Source of the DNA: JADLGL01 sp963667605 | Lineage (GTDB): Bacteria > Pseudomonadota > Alphaproteobacteria > Rhizobiales > Kaistiaceae | Assembly: GCA_963667605.2 (NCBI GenBank) | Contig: CAXXUZ010000003.1 | Coordinates: forward strand, 1,116,001 to 1,180,000 | Direction of reading: 5' to 3' | DNA length: 64,000 nucleotides | Shown here: one piece after another, positions 30,117-38,663 of the stretch | Layout: every line of letters begins with the position of its first letter | Numbering within the stretch: position 1 is the first letter of the stretch | Made by a program: the position numbers and the translations under genes | The notes under the pieces: generated by a model | The model's input: the letters and a program-made list of their open reading frames with translations, nothing else | Told to the model about the DNA's origin: nothing | Database searches by the model: none

Positions 30117-30908
30117 TTATCGCTTTGGCAAATCGAGAAAGGCCGAGATCCAGCTGCTTGCTTCGGCCGCGCGCTCGATCACCAGCATATGTGCGGCGTC
30201 GGGAACGATCAGCATCGCTGCACCGCTGATAGTTCGGCGTAACTTTTCGGCGGTCTCCAACGGCGTCGACAGGTCCATGGCCGCCGCCATTACCAGGGTG
30301 GGCGCGGCGATGTCGGCTATTATTTCGGTCAAATCCATAGCTGCGATCGCTTCGCAGCAAAGGGCGTAGCTCTCGCGATCGGTCTCAAGGAAGAGCCGGC
30401 GGGTTTCTTCGACGCGGTCCGGTCGAGCCGCCGCGAAATCCGCCATGAACCAACGAGTCATCGCCGCCCCGGCGATGGTCTCGAGCCCCTCTCTCCGGAC
30501 ATTGGCGGCCCGTTCCGTCCACGGCCTCGCATCCGGCATTTTTGGTGTGGTTGCGATCAGTACCAGCCGATCGACTTGCTCGGGATATTTGGCGGCAAAA
30601 CACTGCGCGATCATGCCACCGATCGATGCTCCGACGATGGTGGCTCGGCTGACCGCGAGAGCGCCGAGCAATCCGGCGAGATCGTTAGCGAGCGATTGGA
30701 TCGCCGGCCGCATCGCCTGGGCTGAAGAACGGCCGTGTCCATTGGCGTCGAAGGTCAGGCAGCGATAGCCGGCCGAGAGCGCCTCGACTTGTTCCCGCCA
30801 CATCTCGACGGTGGCGCCGAGCGCGTTGATGAACACGACCACCGGAGCATCCGCGGGGCCAGTGAACTCACAATAGAAGTCGATGTCATTGGCCGACACT
30901 ATCGGCAT
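30117..30908 (-). CDS. Alpha/beta hydrolase, 3-oxoadipate enol-lactonase-like
   Basis: A 263-residue alpha/beta hydrolase starting MPIVSANDIDFYCEFTGPA. It has the oxyanion region VVVFINALGATVEMW, the nucleophile elbow IVGASIGGMIAQ (GxSxG), the acid-residue region AAAMDLSTPLETAEKL and a terminal AAHMLVIERA with the catalytic His. The layout matches PcaD-like enol-lactonases of the beta-ketoadipate pathway, but many hydrolases share it. The longer open frame to 30968 has no conserved residues, so ATG at 30908 is used. Confidence 0.72.
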   Translation of the reverse strand: MPIVSANDIDFYCEFTGPADAPVVVFINALGATVEMWREQVEALSAGYRCLTFDANGHGRSSAQAMRPAIQSLANDLAGLLGALAVSRATIVGASIGGMIAQCFAAKYPEQVDRLVLIATTPKMPDARPWTERAANVRREGLETIAGAAMTRWFMADFAAARPDRVEETRRLFLETDRESYALCCEAIAAMDLTEIIADIAAPTLVMAAAMDLSTPLETAEKLRRTISGAAMLIVPDAAHMLVIERAAEASSWISAFLDLPKR

Positions 30909-31094
30909 GGCCTTCCTCCCAACGGTCGACCGCCTGCAATTATGGCCCCGTCCGGGCGCCGGAGCCACCCAATCTGGGCGATCTCAGGAATGGATCGCAA
31001 GCTCTCGTATGGAAACGAGGCCGCCAGTACCGACGACCCATCATCTGATCTGCCCAAATAAAGTGCAGGCGCGCTGACGCTGCCGGCAGAATAG

Positions 31095-31109
31095 GCAAAC
31101 AGCTGGTGC
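31095..31109 (+). promoter_or_regulatory. Possible NtrC binding site upstream of urtA
   Basis: The 15-mer GCAAACAGCTGGTGC matches the outer bases of the NtrC dyad (GCAC-N7-GGTGC type) except the fourth base. It lies about 42 bases before the -24 element of the putative sigma-54 promoter, closer than most NtrC enhancers. Supported only by eye. Confidence 0.4.
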
Positions 31110-31136
31110 GGATCGCTCGGAGCGCCTCATATAACC

Positions 31137-31152
31137 TGGCACGGGACTTGCC
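31137..31152 (+). promoter_or_regulatory. Sigma-54 (RpoN) promoter for urtA
   Basis: The sequence TGGCACGGGACTTGCC is an almost perfect RpoN promoter (TGGCAC-N5-TTGC) with the GG and GC dinucleotides 10 bases apart. It ends 51 bases before the urtA ATG, leaving room for an AAGGAG ribosome site at about 31189. RpoN control by NtrC would switch the urea operon on under nitrogen limitation, which fits the genes downstream. Confidence 0.78.
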
Positions 31153-31203
31153 AATTGCTCCTCAGCGCCCCCGTCGGGGCGTCTCAACAAGGAGTTTCAT
31201 CAA

Positions 31204-32493
31204 ATGGCGCTTTTTAGAAGGTCCTTCGCTGGCGTTGCGGCGGCTGCCATCGTTTTGGCGACCACACCCGCGATGCCGCAGGAGGATACGATCAAAATCG
31301 GTATTCTCCATTCACTCTCTGGCACAATGGCGATCTCAGAGACGACGCTTAGCGAAGTCATGCTGATGCTGATCGAACAGCAGAATGCGCTCGGTGGCGT
31401 GCTCGGCCGCATGTTGGAGCCGGTTGTCGTTGACCCAGCTTCGGATTGGCCGCTCTTCGCCGAGAAAATGCGCGAACTGGTCGAGGTCGAGGAAGCCGAT
31501 GTCATCTTCTGCTGCTGGACCAGTGTGTCGCGGAAATCGGTGCTGCCGGTCGTGGAAGAGCTGAACACGGTGGTGTTCTACCCCGTCCAATATGAGGGCG
31601 AGGAAAGCTCACGGAACATTTTCTACACCGGTGCCGCGCCGAACCAGCAAGCGATCCCGGCCGTCGACTATCTGATCGACCAGGGCGTCGAGCGCTGGGT
31701 TCTTGCCGGTACCGATTATGTCTATCCGCGCACCACCAACCGGATCCTCGAGGCTTATCTTCTCGCTGCCGGATACGCGTCCGAAGACATCATGATCAAC
31801 TACACGCCGTTCGGTCATTCCGACTGGCAGACGATCGTGTCCGACATTGTAGCCTTCGGCTCTGAGGGCAAGTTCACCGCGGTGGTCTCCACCATCAATG
31901 GCGATGCCAATGTTCCGTTCTACCGGGAGTTGGCCAATCAGGGCGTCGATGCGTTCGACATTCCGGTCGTGGCCTTCTCTGTCGGCGAAGAAGAACTTGC
32001 TGGTATCGACACCAGTACGTTGGTCGGCCATCTCGCCGCCTGGAACTACTTCCAGTCGATCGATACGCCGGCAAATGCAGCCTTCATCGAGGCTTGGCAT
32101 GAGTTCACGGGCGACTCGAACCGCGTCACCAACGATCCGATGGAGGCGCATTATATCGGCTTCCAGATGTGGGTGCAGGCGGTTGAGGCAGCCGGTACGA
32201 CCGATGCCGATGCTGTCATTGATGCGCTGATCGGCGTCACGGTGCCGAATTTGACCGGCGGCTATGCGGCGATGATGCCAAACCACCACCTAAGCAAGCC
32301 GGTCTTTATCGGCGAGATCCAGGCGGACGGTCAGTTCGAAGTGGTGTGGCAGACGGCCGGCTTGGTAGTCGGCGACGCTTGGTCAGACTATTTGCCGGAT
32401 TCCCGTTGGCTGATTTCGGATTGGAGGGCGCCGCTCTCTTGCGGCAACTACAATGTCCTAATCGGGGCTTGCGGTGGGGCCGGCGCCGAATAG
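31204..32493 (+). CDS. urtA: Urea ABC transporter, periplasmic substrate-binding protein
   Basis: A 429-residue family 5 periplasmic binding protein. The N-terminus RRSFAGVAAAAIVLATTPAM is a signal peptide. The mature part begins DTIKIGILHSLSGTMAISET and contains VEEADVIFCCWTSVSRKSVLPVVEE, NTVVFYPVQYEGEESSRNIFY, LAGTDYVYPRTTNRILEAYL and PNHHLSKPVFIGEI, all typical of UrtA. It captures urea and delivers it to UrtBC. The gene opens the operon behind a sigma-54 type promoter. Confidence 0.95.
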   Translation: MALFRRSFAGVAAAAIVLATTPAMPQEDTIKIGILHSLSGTMAISETTLSEVMLMLIEQQNALGGVLGRMLEPVVVDPASDWPLFAEKMRELVEVEEADVIFCCWTSVSRKSVLPVVEELNTVVFYPVQYEGEESSRNIFYTGAAPNQQAIPAVDYLIDQGVERWVLAGTDYVYPRTTNRILEAYLLAAGYASEDIMINYTPFGHSDWQTIVSDIVAFGSEGKFTAVVSTINGDANVPFYRELANQGVDAFDIPVVAFSVGEEELAGIDTSTLVGHLAAWNYFQSIDTPANAAFIEAWHEFTGDSNRVTNDPMEAHYIGFQMWVQAVEAAGTTDADAVIDALIGVTVPNLTGGYAAMMPNHHLSKPVFIGEIQADGQFEVVWQTAGLVVGDAWSDYLPDSRWLISDWRAPLSCGNYNVLIGACGGAGAE

Positions 32494-32586
32494 CCGGACC
32501 CATTGACGAGGTGAGGGGGCGGTGCGACATCGCCCCCTCGATTGTTCAGTCCATCGGACACATTGTCCAAGAGGCCCTGGTCGGCA

Positions 32587-34260
32587 ATGAGACGATTCCT
32601 TCCCGGCGTCGCGACTGGTCGGTTGGCCCGAATCTGGCTGCAATTTGCGGCCGTTTTTATTTTCAGCCTACTCGCAACGGTCTCGCAGCCGAGGGCGCAG
32701 GAGGTTGCCGCCGACGCCGATCTGCAGGGCTTGATCCAGGAACTTGCTGCCGCCGAGGGTCGATACCGAGATATCGTCGGCATCGTCGAGCGGATCGCGG
32801 GTACCGGCGATCCTGGCGGCGTGCCGCTGCTCCGAACGCTTGAAGCCGGTAATCTGTATTTCCGCGACGCCGACATTGTCGTGTTTGGTGCCGAGGAGGG
32901 CGGCGAGGGCTTCATAATGCATGACCCGGTGACCGATGAGGTCCTGGGAGAGGTCGCGACAGGAGCCGCCACCAAAATAGGAATCAACAATTCGGTGCGC
33001 CGTGCAATCCGGTCCGCCCTCGGTAATCTGACGCTGCTGTCGCCCGATCGCTCGGTGAGGCTGGCGGCAGCCGAAGCGGTGCTTGCCGCGCGCGATCAGG
33101 CGGCACTGTCCCTTTTGATCGATGCGATCGAGGTAGAGACGGATGCGGCGGTTCGCACCGCGATGGAGGAGGCGCACGCAGCGATCATTGTCGGCGACAA
33201 CAATGCGGAAGACGATGAGCGTTTGGCCGCTATCGAGATTCTTGGTGAGCGCGGGGATCAAGCAGCAGTGAATGTGCTTGCCGGAATAGCGCGGCAAGAA
33301 GGCTTGATCGCCGAGGCCGCGGCCGATGCTGTGGCCGTAATCGAGCAGTCGCTGGCGTTTTGGGGCATCGGCCAGAATATCTGGTACGGCATTTCGCTCG
33401 GCTCCGTATTGCTTCTCGCCGCCTTCGGACTTGCCATCACCTTCGGTGTGATGGGGGTCATCAATATGGCCCATGGCGAGATGGTGATGCTCGGCGCCTA
33501 CACCACTTTCGTCATCCAGGAGCTGATCCGGGTCAATGCGCCGCAACTGTTCGACTGGTCGCTGGCTTTTGCCATTCCGTTGGCGTTCCTGGTCTCCGGC
33601 GGCGTCGGCATCCTTATCGAGCGTGGCGTCATTCGCTGGCTCTACGGCCGACCGTTGGAAACGCTGCTCGCCACCTGGGGCATCTCGCTAATCCTGCAGC
33701 AGGCGGTGCGGACCATCTTTGGTCCGACCAACAAGCTGGTCGGCAATCCGTCATGGATGTCCGGCTCTTTTGAACTCGGCCACATCACTGTCACCTACAG
33801 CCGGATGTGGATCGTGGCATTTGCGCTAGCGGTGTTCGCTGCGCTGATGGTGTTCCTGAGGCGAACGCGGTTCGGATTGCAAATCAGGGCCGTGACGCAG
33901 AACCGGCAGATGGCGAGCGCGATGGGCATTCGTACGCCCTGGGTGGACGCCCTCACCTTCGGTCTCGGCTCCGGCATCGCTGGCATGGCCGGCGTAGCCC
34001 TCAGCCAGATCGACAATGTCAGCCCCAATCTAGGCCAAGCCTATATCATCGACTCTTTCATGGTTGTCGTGTTTGGCGGCGTCGGCAATTTGTGGGGCAC
34101 GTTCGTTGGGGCGATGTCGCTGGGTGTCGCCAACAAATTCATCGAACCCTATGCTGGCGCGGTTCTAGCTAAAATCCTCGTGCTGGCATTCATCATCCTC
34201 TTCATCCAGCGGCGGCCACGCGGCCTGTTCGCCTTGCGCGGGAGGTCGGTCGAACAATGA
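32587..34260 (+). CDS. urtB: Urea ABC transporter, permease UrtB
   Basis: A permease of 557 residues. UrtB proteins are longer than other branched-chain-type permeases because of an N-terminal periplasmic part; here residues 1-30 are a signal/anchor (IWLQFAAVFIFSLLATVS), followed by about 220 helical residues. The LivH-like membrane domain starts near SLGSVLLLAAFGLAITFGVM with MAHGEMVMLGAYTTFV, and the loop GIAGMAGVALSQIDNVSPNLG with FGGVGNLWGTFVGA contacts the ATPase. The start at 32587 (MRRFLPGV) is preferred over an upstream open frame. The stop overlaps urtC. Confidence 0.94.
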   Translation: MRRFLPGVATGRLARIWLQFAAVFIFSLLATVSQPRAQEVAADADLQGLIQELAAAEGRYRDIVGIVERIAGTGDPGGVPLLRTLEAGNLYFRDADIVVFGAEEGGEGFIMHDPVTDEVLGEVATGAATKIGINNSVRRAIRSALGNLTLLSPDRSVRLAAAEAVLAARDQAALSLLIDAIEVETDAAVRTAMEEAHAAIIVGDNNAEDDERLAAIEILGERGDQAAVNVLAGIARQEGLIAEAAADAVAVIEQSLAFWGIGQNIWYGISLGSVLLLAAFGLAITFGVMGVINMAHGEMVMLGAYTTFVIQELIRVNAPQLFDWSLAFAIPLAFLVSGGVGILIERGVIRWLYGRPLETLLATWGISLILQQAVRTIFGPTNKLVGNPSWMSGSFELGHITVTYSRMWIVAFALAVFAALMVFLRRTRFGLQIRAVTQNRQMASAMGIRTPWVDALTFGLGSGIAGMAGVALSQIDNVSPNLGQAYIIDSFMVVVFGGVGNLWGTFVGAMSLGVANKFIEPYAGAVLAKILVLAFIILFIQRRPRGLFALRGRSVEQ

Positions 34261-35450
34261 TCGCCTTCTTCCGCAGCGGATTGGATTGGAAAGCGATCCT
34301 CGTCCTCGCCATTCTGGTGACGGCGGCAATCATCGTGCCGCTCTTCGCCAATTCGCCCGACTCGCCGCTGCACCTTTCCGAGACCATGACACTGCTGGTC
34401 GGCAAGTATCTTTGCTACGCGCTGCTCGCCTTGTCGGTAGGTCTCATCTGGGGCTATGGCGGCATTCTCTCACTCGGCCATGGCGCGTTCTTCGCACTCG
34501 GCGGCTACGCGATGGGCATGTATCTGATGCGCCAGATCGGCTCGCGCGGCGTCTATGGCAATCCGCTGCTGCCGGACTTCATGGTGTTCCTCGACTGGGA
34601 TGAGTTGCCATGGTTCTGGTACGGTTTCGACCATTTCTGGGTCGCGGCAATCATGATCTTCGTGGCGCCTGGACTGGTTGCGTTCCTGTTCGGCTGGTTC
34701 GCCTTCCGCTCCCGCGTGACCGGCGTCTATTTGTCGATCATCACCCAGGCGCTCACCTATGCGTTGATGCTGGCCTTCTTCCGTAACGAGATGGGGTTCG
34801 GCGGCAACAATGGCCTCACCGATTTCAAGGACATTCTCGGCGTTAGTGTTCAGGAGCCATCAACCAGGGCTGCGCTGTTCGCCGCCTCCGCGATCGCGCT
34901 CGCCATGGGCTATTGGATCTGCCGCTCGATCATCGTGTCAAAATACGGCAAGGTCCTAGTTGCCACCCGCGACGCCGAAAGCCGGGCGCGCTTCCTCGGT
35001 TACCGCGCCGATCGTTACAAGCTGTTTGTCTTCGTGCTGTCGGCCTGTATGGCGGGCCTTGCTGGCGCGCTCTACGTCCCGCAAGCAGGGATAATCAATC
35101 CGGGAGAGTTCACGCCGGCGAAGTCGATTGAAGTTGTGGTCTGGGTTGCTGTCGGTGGTCGCGGCACTCTGGTCGGTCCGATCATCGGCGCAATCCTCAC
35201 AAGTGCCGCCAAGAGCTGGTTTACCACCGGCGCATTGGCGCAATATTGGCTATTCATTCTGGGCGGATTGTTTGTCGCCGCCACGTTGCTGTTGCCGCGC
35301 GGAATCGTTGGAACCATCGCCAATGGCTGGAATGCTTGGAAGGCCCGGCGTGAATCGATCAGGGCTGAGGAAGGACGCGACGCCGATTTGACATCGCCAG
35401 AGCCGATACCAGCATCCGAGTTGGAGGAGTCAGATGGCAAGCACGCCTAA
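34257..35450 (+). CDS. urtC: Urea ABC transporter, permease UrtC
   Basis: A 397-residue LivM-type permease. About ten hydrophobic helices are visible, with YALLALSVGLIWGYGGILSL, GHGAFFALGGYAMGMYL and the coupling loop AESRARFLGYRADRYKLFVF preceding MAGLAGALYVPQAGIINPGEF. A charged C-terminal tail (EEGRDADLTSPEPIPASELEE) overlaps the urtD start by 17 bases. It pairs with UrtB to form the membrane channel. Confidence 0.94.
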   Translation: MIAFFRSGLDWKAILVLAILVTAAIIVPLFANSPDSPLHLSETMTLLVGKYLCYALLALSVGLIWGYGGILSLGHGAFFALGGYAMGMYLMRQIGSRGVYGNPLLPDFMVFLDWDELPWFWYGFDHFWVAAIMIFVAPGLVAFLFGWFAFRSRVTGVYLSIITQALTYALMLAFFRNEMGFGGNNGLTDFKDILGVSVQEPSTRAALFAASAIALAMGYWICRSIIVSKYGKVLVATRDAESRARFLGYRADRYKLFVFVLSACMAGLAGALYVPQAGIINPGEFTPAKSIEVVVWVAVGGRGTLVGPIIGAILTSAAKSWFTTGALAQYWLFILGGLFVAATLLLPRGIVGTIANGWNAWKARRESIRAEEGRDADLTSPEPIPASELEESDGKHA

Positions 35451-36183
35451 CTCGCTGCTTTATCTCGACGGCGTCACGGTTGGCTTTGACGGCTTTCGTG
35501 CTCTCAACGAGCTGTCGCTGATCATCGAACCTGGTGAGATGCGCGCGATCATCGGCCCCAACGGTGCCGGCAAGACGACGATGATGGATGTGGTTACCGG
35601 CAAGACCCGGCCGGACAGCGGCGAGATCATTTTCAATGGAACCATCGACCTCACCAAGCTCGACGAGGCGGAGGTGGCGCAGCTCGGTATTGGCCGAAAG
35701 TTTCAGAAACCGACCGTATTCGAGAATCACAGCGTTCGTGACAATCTCGAACTTGCTCTAGCCAACGATCGTTCTGTCTTCGCGACGTTGTTCCACCGGC
35801 GAACCAAGGCCGAGGATGAGCGGCTCGCCGAAATCCTCGAAATCATTCGGCTTGTCGACCGCGCGGAGGTTCGCGCGGCGAGCCTTAGCCATGGGCAGAA
35901 GCAATGGCTCGAGATCGGGATGCTGCTTGCGCAGGAGCCGAAACTCCTCCTCGTCGATGAGCCGGCAGCCGGCATGACCGACGCCGAAACCGAGGCAACG
36001 GTTGCGCTTCTTCGCGACATCGCCAAGACAAAATCCGTCGTTGTGGTCGAACATGATATGGGCTTTGTTCGCGATCTCGGAGTCAAGGTTACGGTCCTTC
36101 ATGAGGGGTCGGTGCTGTCGGAAGGTTCATTCGAGCATGTCTCGAAAGACAGCAAAGTGATCGAGGTTTATCTCGGCCGATGA
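35434..36183 (+). CDS. urtD: Urea ABC transporter, ATPase UrtD
   Basis: A 249-residue ABC ATPase of the LivG type. Walker A is IIGPNGAGKTTMMDVVTGKT, the Q-loop region includes GIGRKFQKPTVFEN, the signature is ASLSHGQKQWLEIGMLL and Walker B is KLLLVDEPAAGMTD, followed by the H-loop VVVVEHDMGFVRDL. All ATPase residues are present. It overlaps both neighbours. Confidence 0.95.
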   Translation: MASTPNSLLYLDGVTVGFDGFRALNELSLIIEPGEMRAIIGPNGAGKTTMMDVVTGKTRPDSGEIIFNGTIDLTKLDEAEVAQLGIGRKFQKPTVFENHSVRDNLELALANDRSVFATLFHRRTKAEDERLAEILEIIRLVDRAEVRAASLSHGQKQWLEIGMLLAQEPKLLLVDEPAAGMTDAETEATVALLRDIAKTKSVVVVEHDMGFVRDLGVKVTVLHEGSVLSEGSFEHVSKDSKVIEVYLGR

Positions 36184-36941
36184 GCGACGAAAGCAAAGAC
36201 ATGGCCGTGAGTGCTGGCGAAGGTGCAACCAAGACTGTTGGTTCGAAGCTGAGCGTTGAGAAGGTCGATCTCCATTACGGCGCGGCGCAAGCGTTGCGAT
36301 CGGTGTCGCTGATTGCTGAGTCAGGAAAGATCACCTGTCTCCTCGGGCGCAATGGCGTCGGCAAGACTAGCCTTCTGCGCGCGATCATGGGGATTCACGC
36401 GATCTCAAGCGGCGCGATCATCTGGGAAGACAAGCCGCTGGGCAGGCTGGCGCCCTATCAGCGGGCCGCTCGCGGCATCGCCTATGTGCCGCAAGGGCGG
36501 GAAATCTTCCCGCTACTGACCGTGCGGGAGAATCTGCAGACCGGGTTTGCCAACGCGCCTCGCGGCGAGCGCGACGTCCCGGACTATTTGTACGAGCTCT
36601 TTCCGGTGTTGCAGACGATGCTCAAGCGGCGCGGCGGCGACCTATCCGGTGGCCAGCAACAGCAGCTCGCCATCGGCCGGGCGTTGGTTGCTCGGCCACG
36701 GCTTCTGGTGCTCGACGAGCCGACCGAAGGTATCCAACCTTCGATCATCAAGGATATCGGCTGCGCCATAACCTTCCTTAAGGAGAAGGTCGGGCTCGCG
36801 ATCCTGTTGGTCGAGCAATATCTCGATTTCGCTCGCGAACTCGCCGACACCATCGCCATCATGGATCGTGGTCAGATCGTCGTCACCGGCGCGCCCAGTG
36901 AATTGGACAAGCAAGATGCTCGCCGCCACCTCACCGTCTGA
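36180..36941 (+). CDS. urtE: Urea ABC transporter, ATPase UrtE
   Basis: A 253-residue ABC ATPase of the LivF type, the second ATPase of the transporter. Walker A CLLGRNGVGKTSLLRAIMG, YVPQGREIFPLLTVRENLQ, signature GGDLSGGQQQQLAIGRALV and Walker B RLLVLDEPTEGIQPSII are clear. A 25-residue N-terminal extension precedes the usual start. The start overlaps urtD by four bases and the end overlaps ureD. Confidence 0.95.
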   Translation: MSDESKDMAVSAGEGATKTVGSKLSVEKVDLHYGAAQALRSVSLIAESGKITCLLGRNGVGKTSLLRAIMGIHAISSGAIIWEDKPLGRLAPYQRAARGIAYVPQGREIFPLLTVRENLQTGFANAPRGERDVPDYLYELFPVLQTMLKRRGGDLSGGQQQQLAIGRALVARPRLLVLDEPTEGIQPSIIKDIGCAITFLKEKVGLAILLVEQYLDFARELADTIAIMDRGQIVVTGAPSELDKQDARRHLTV

Positions 36942-37764
36942 TCGGCTAAAGGCACAATCGCCGGGGCCGCCAATGCAACGGGCGCAGGGTCATGTGCGCG
37001 CCCGGTTCATTGCCCGTTCGGGCCGGACCGAAATCAGCGAGTTGTTCCAGGACGGTTCAGCCAAATTGCGGATGCCGCGCTGGCATGGCGGGGCGGCCGA
37101 GGCGATATTGATCAACATGGCCGGCGGTCTCACCGGGGGCGATCGCTTCGCGACGACGATCGAAGTCGAACGCGGAGCAGATCTCGTCGTCACCACGCAG
37201 GCCGCCGAGAAGATCTATCGCCGCCTAGATGATTTCGCGCTGATCGAGACCAATCTCGCCGTCGCCCCCGGTGCTCGGCTCGACTGGCTGCCTCAGGAAA
37301 CGATCCTGTTTGACCAATCTGCTCTGAAGCGGTCCTTCACCGTTGAACTTGATGACGGTGCCACCTTCCTCGCTGTCGAGTCGGTTGTTCTCGGCCGCCG
37401 CGCGATGGGTGAGCGCGTCGAAAGCGGCCATTTCCATGATCGCTGGCGCATCCGACAAGGGGACAAACTACTGTTCGCCGACGATCTCCGCTTGGACGGA
37501 GCGATTGACAGCATCGCGGCGGGCCAGGCGTCCCTCGGCGGCAAGGCGGCAATGGCGACCATCATCTATGTCGGTGGCGACTGTCAGCGATATCTTGATG
37601 CACTCCGCGACGTGATCGGAGCCAATGGCGGCGCCAGCGCCTTCGGTGGCAAGCTGATTGCCCGGTTGGTAGCGGAGGACGGCCTTGCGCTTCGTCGCGT
37701 CCTGATACCGGCTATCTCCCTGCTGCGCGAGGGTGTGGCGCTTCCCAAGGCTTGGCAACAATGA
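36916..37764 (+). CDS. ureD: Urease accessory protein UreD
   Basis: A 282-residue urease accessory protein (UreD/UreH) that binds apo-urease and recruits UreF and UreG. Conserved stretches are GSAKLRMPRWHGGAAEAILINMAGGLTGGD in pieces, VTTQAAEKIYR, WLPQETILFDQSALKRS and SVVLGRRAMGERV. The ATG at 36916, overlapping urtE by 26 bases, is chosen; ATG at 36973 is an alternative. The overlap fuses the transport and urease parts into one operon. Confidence 0.92.
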   Translation: MLAATSPSDRLKAQSPGPPMQRAQGHVRARFIARSGRTEISELFQDGSAKLRMPRWHGGAAEAILINMAGGLTGGDRFATTIEVERGADLVVTTQAAEKIYRRLDDFALIETNLAVAPGARLDWLPQETILFDQSALKRSFTVELDDGATFLAVESVVLGRRAMGERVESGHFHDRWRIRQGDKLLFADDLRLDGAIDSIAAGQASLGGKAAMATIIYVGGDCQRYLDALRDVIGANGGASAFGGKLIARLVAEDGLALRRVLIPAISLLREGVALPKAWQQ

Positions 37765-37774
37765 GGGGAGCCAA

Positions 37775-38077
37775 ATGCATCTGACCCCGCGGGAAAAAGA
37801 CAAGCTTCTGATCGCGACCGCGGCGATCGTCGCGCAGAGACGGCTCGAGCGCGGCGTCAAGCTCAATCATCCCGAAGCGATCGCCTTGATCAGCGACTTC
37901 ATCGTCGAGGGTGCGCGCGACGGCCGGCGCGTCGCCGAGCTGATGGAAGCCGGCGCACATGTCATCACACGCGACCAGGTGATGGTGGGTGTCGCCGAGA
38001 TGATCCGCGACGTCCAGGTGGAAGCGACATTCCCCGACGGCACCAAGCTGGTGACCGTTCATCAGCCGATCCGATAA
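37775..38077 (+). CDS. ureA: Urease gamma subunit
   Basis: A 100-residue urease gamma subunit, full length for the family. MHLTPREKDKLLIATAAIVA, GVKLNHPEAIALISDFIVEG, HVITRDQVMVGVAEMI and VEATFPDGTKLVTVHQPI are diagnostic. The ATG at 37775 follows AGGGGAG. It is 10 bases after ureD and 23 bases before a small membrane-protein gene. Confidence 0.97.
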   Translation: MHLTPREKDKLLIATAAIVAQRRLERGVKLNHPEAIALISDFIVEGARDGRRVAELMEAGAHVITRDQVMVGVAEMIRDVQVEATFPDGTKLVTVHQPIR

Positions 38078-38100
38078 CCCGATTTGAGGAGACGAGCACA

Positions 38101-38355
38101 TTGAGACACAAAGCCGCGAAGCACATCATGTTCACCGGCCTCGCGCTGATCTCGGGCGCCGCCGACGCGTTTGCTCATCTCGATCTGATCGAGCACGGCG
38201 GATTGGCTGGCAATCAGTCCCACCCATTCGACCTTAACCATGTTCTGGCGACGATCGCGGTGGTTGCGCTGGTGATTGGCATCGGTATTGGCGTGCGGAA
38301 AGGCCGGCAACGGTCGATGCTGTCTCAATCGAACAACAAATCCGAGACCGATTGA
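38101..38355 (+). CDS. Small membrane protein between ureA and ureB (HupE/UreJ-like fragment)
   Basis: An 84-residue protein starting at a TTG preceded by GAGGAG. Residues 1-25 look like a signal or first helix ending AFAH. A histidine-bearing segment (HLDLIEHGG, SHPFDLNH) leads into a second helix (VLATIAVVALVIGIGIGV) and a basic tail. The SHPFDLNHVLATIAVVAL stretch resembles the HPxxGxDH motif of HupE/UreJ nickel permeases, with Asn for Asp, but the protein holds only two helices against their usual six or more. It overlaps ureB by one base, so it is translated with the urease genes. A nickel or metal-handling role is inference only. Confidence 0.7.
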   Translation: MRHKAAKHIMFTGLALISGAADAFAHLDLIEHGGLAGNQSHPFDLNHVLATIAVVALVIGIGIGVRKGRQRSMLSQSNNKSETD

Positions 38356-38663
38356 TGACCCCCGGTGAAGTCATTTCGGCCGAAGCGCCGGACATCGTTC
38401 TAAACGAGGGGGCCGAAACGGTGACGCTGTTGGTGGCGAACAGCGGTGATCGGCCGGTGCAGGTCGGCTCGCACTATCATTTCCACGAGACCAACCCGGC
38501 GCTTTCATTCGATCGCGATAAGGCACGCGGAATGCGCCTTGATATCGCTGCCGGTACCGCGATTCGGTTCGAGCCAGGCCAAAGCCGGGAAGTGACCCTG
38601 GTGCCCTATCGCGGCACCCGCTCGGTCTGGGGCTTCAATCAGCAGATCATGGGAGAGCTGTGA
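38355..38663 (+). CDS. ureB: Urease beta subunit
   Basis: A 102-residue urease beta subunit: TPGEVISAEAPDIVLNEGAE, VGSHYHFHETNPALSFDRDKARGMRLDI in pieces, AAGTAIRFEPGQSREVTLVPY and SVWGFNQQIMGEL are conserved. The ATG at 38355 is chosen; the TTG one codon earlier is possible. The start overlaps the small upstream gene's stop by one base, and the ureB stop overlaps ureC the same way. Confidence 0.96.
   Translation: MTPGEVISAEAPDIVLNEGAETVTLLVANSGDRPVQVGSHYHFHETNPALSFDRDKARGMRLDIAAGTAIRFEPGQSREVTLVPYRGTRSVWGFNQQIMGEL

Noticed and set aside
32668..33546. Minus-strand open frame of 292 codons inside urtB
   Set aside because: Shadow of a conserved transporter gene in an intact operon.
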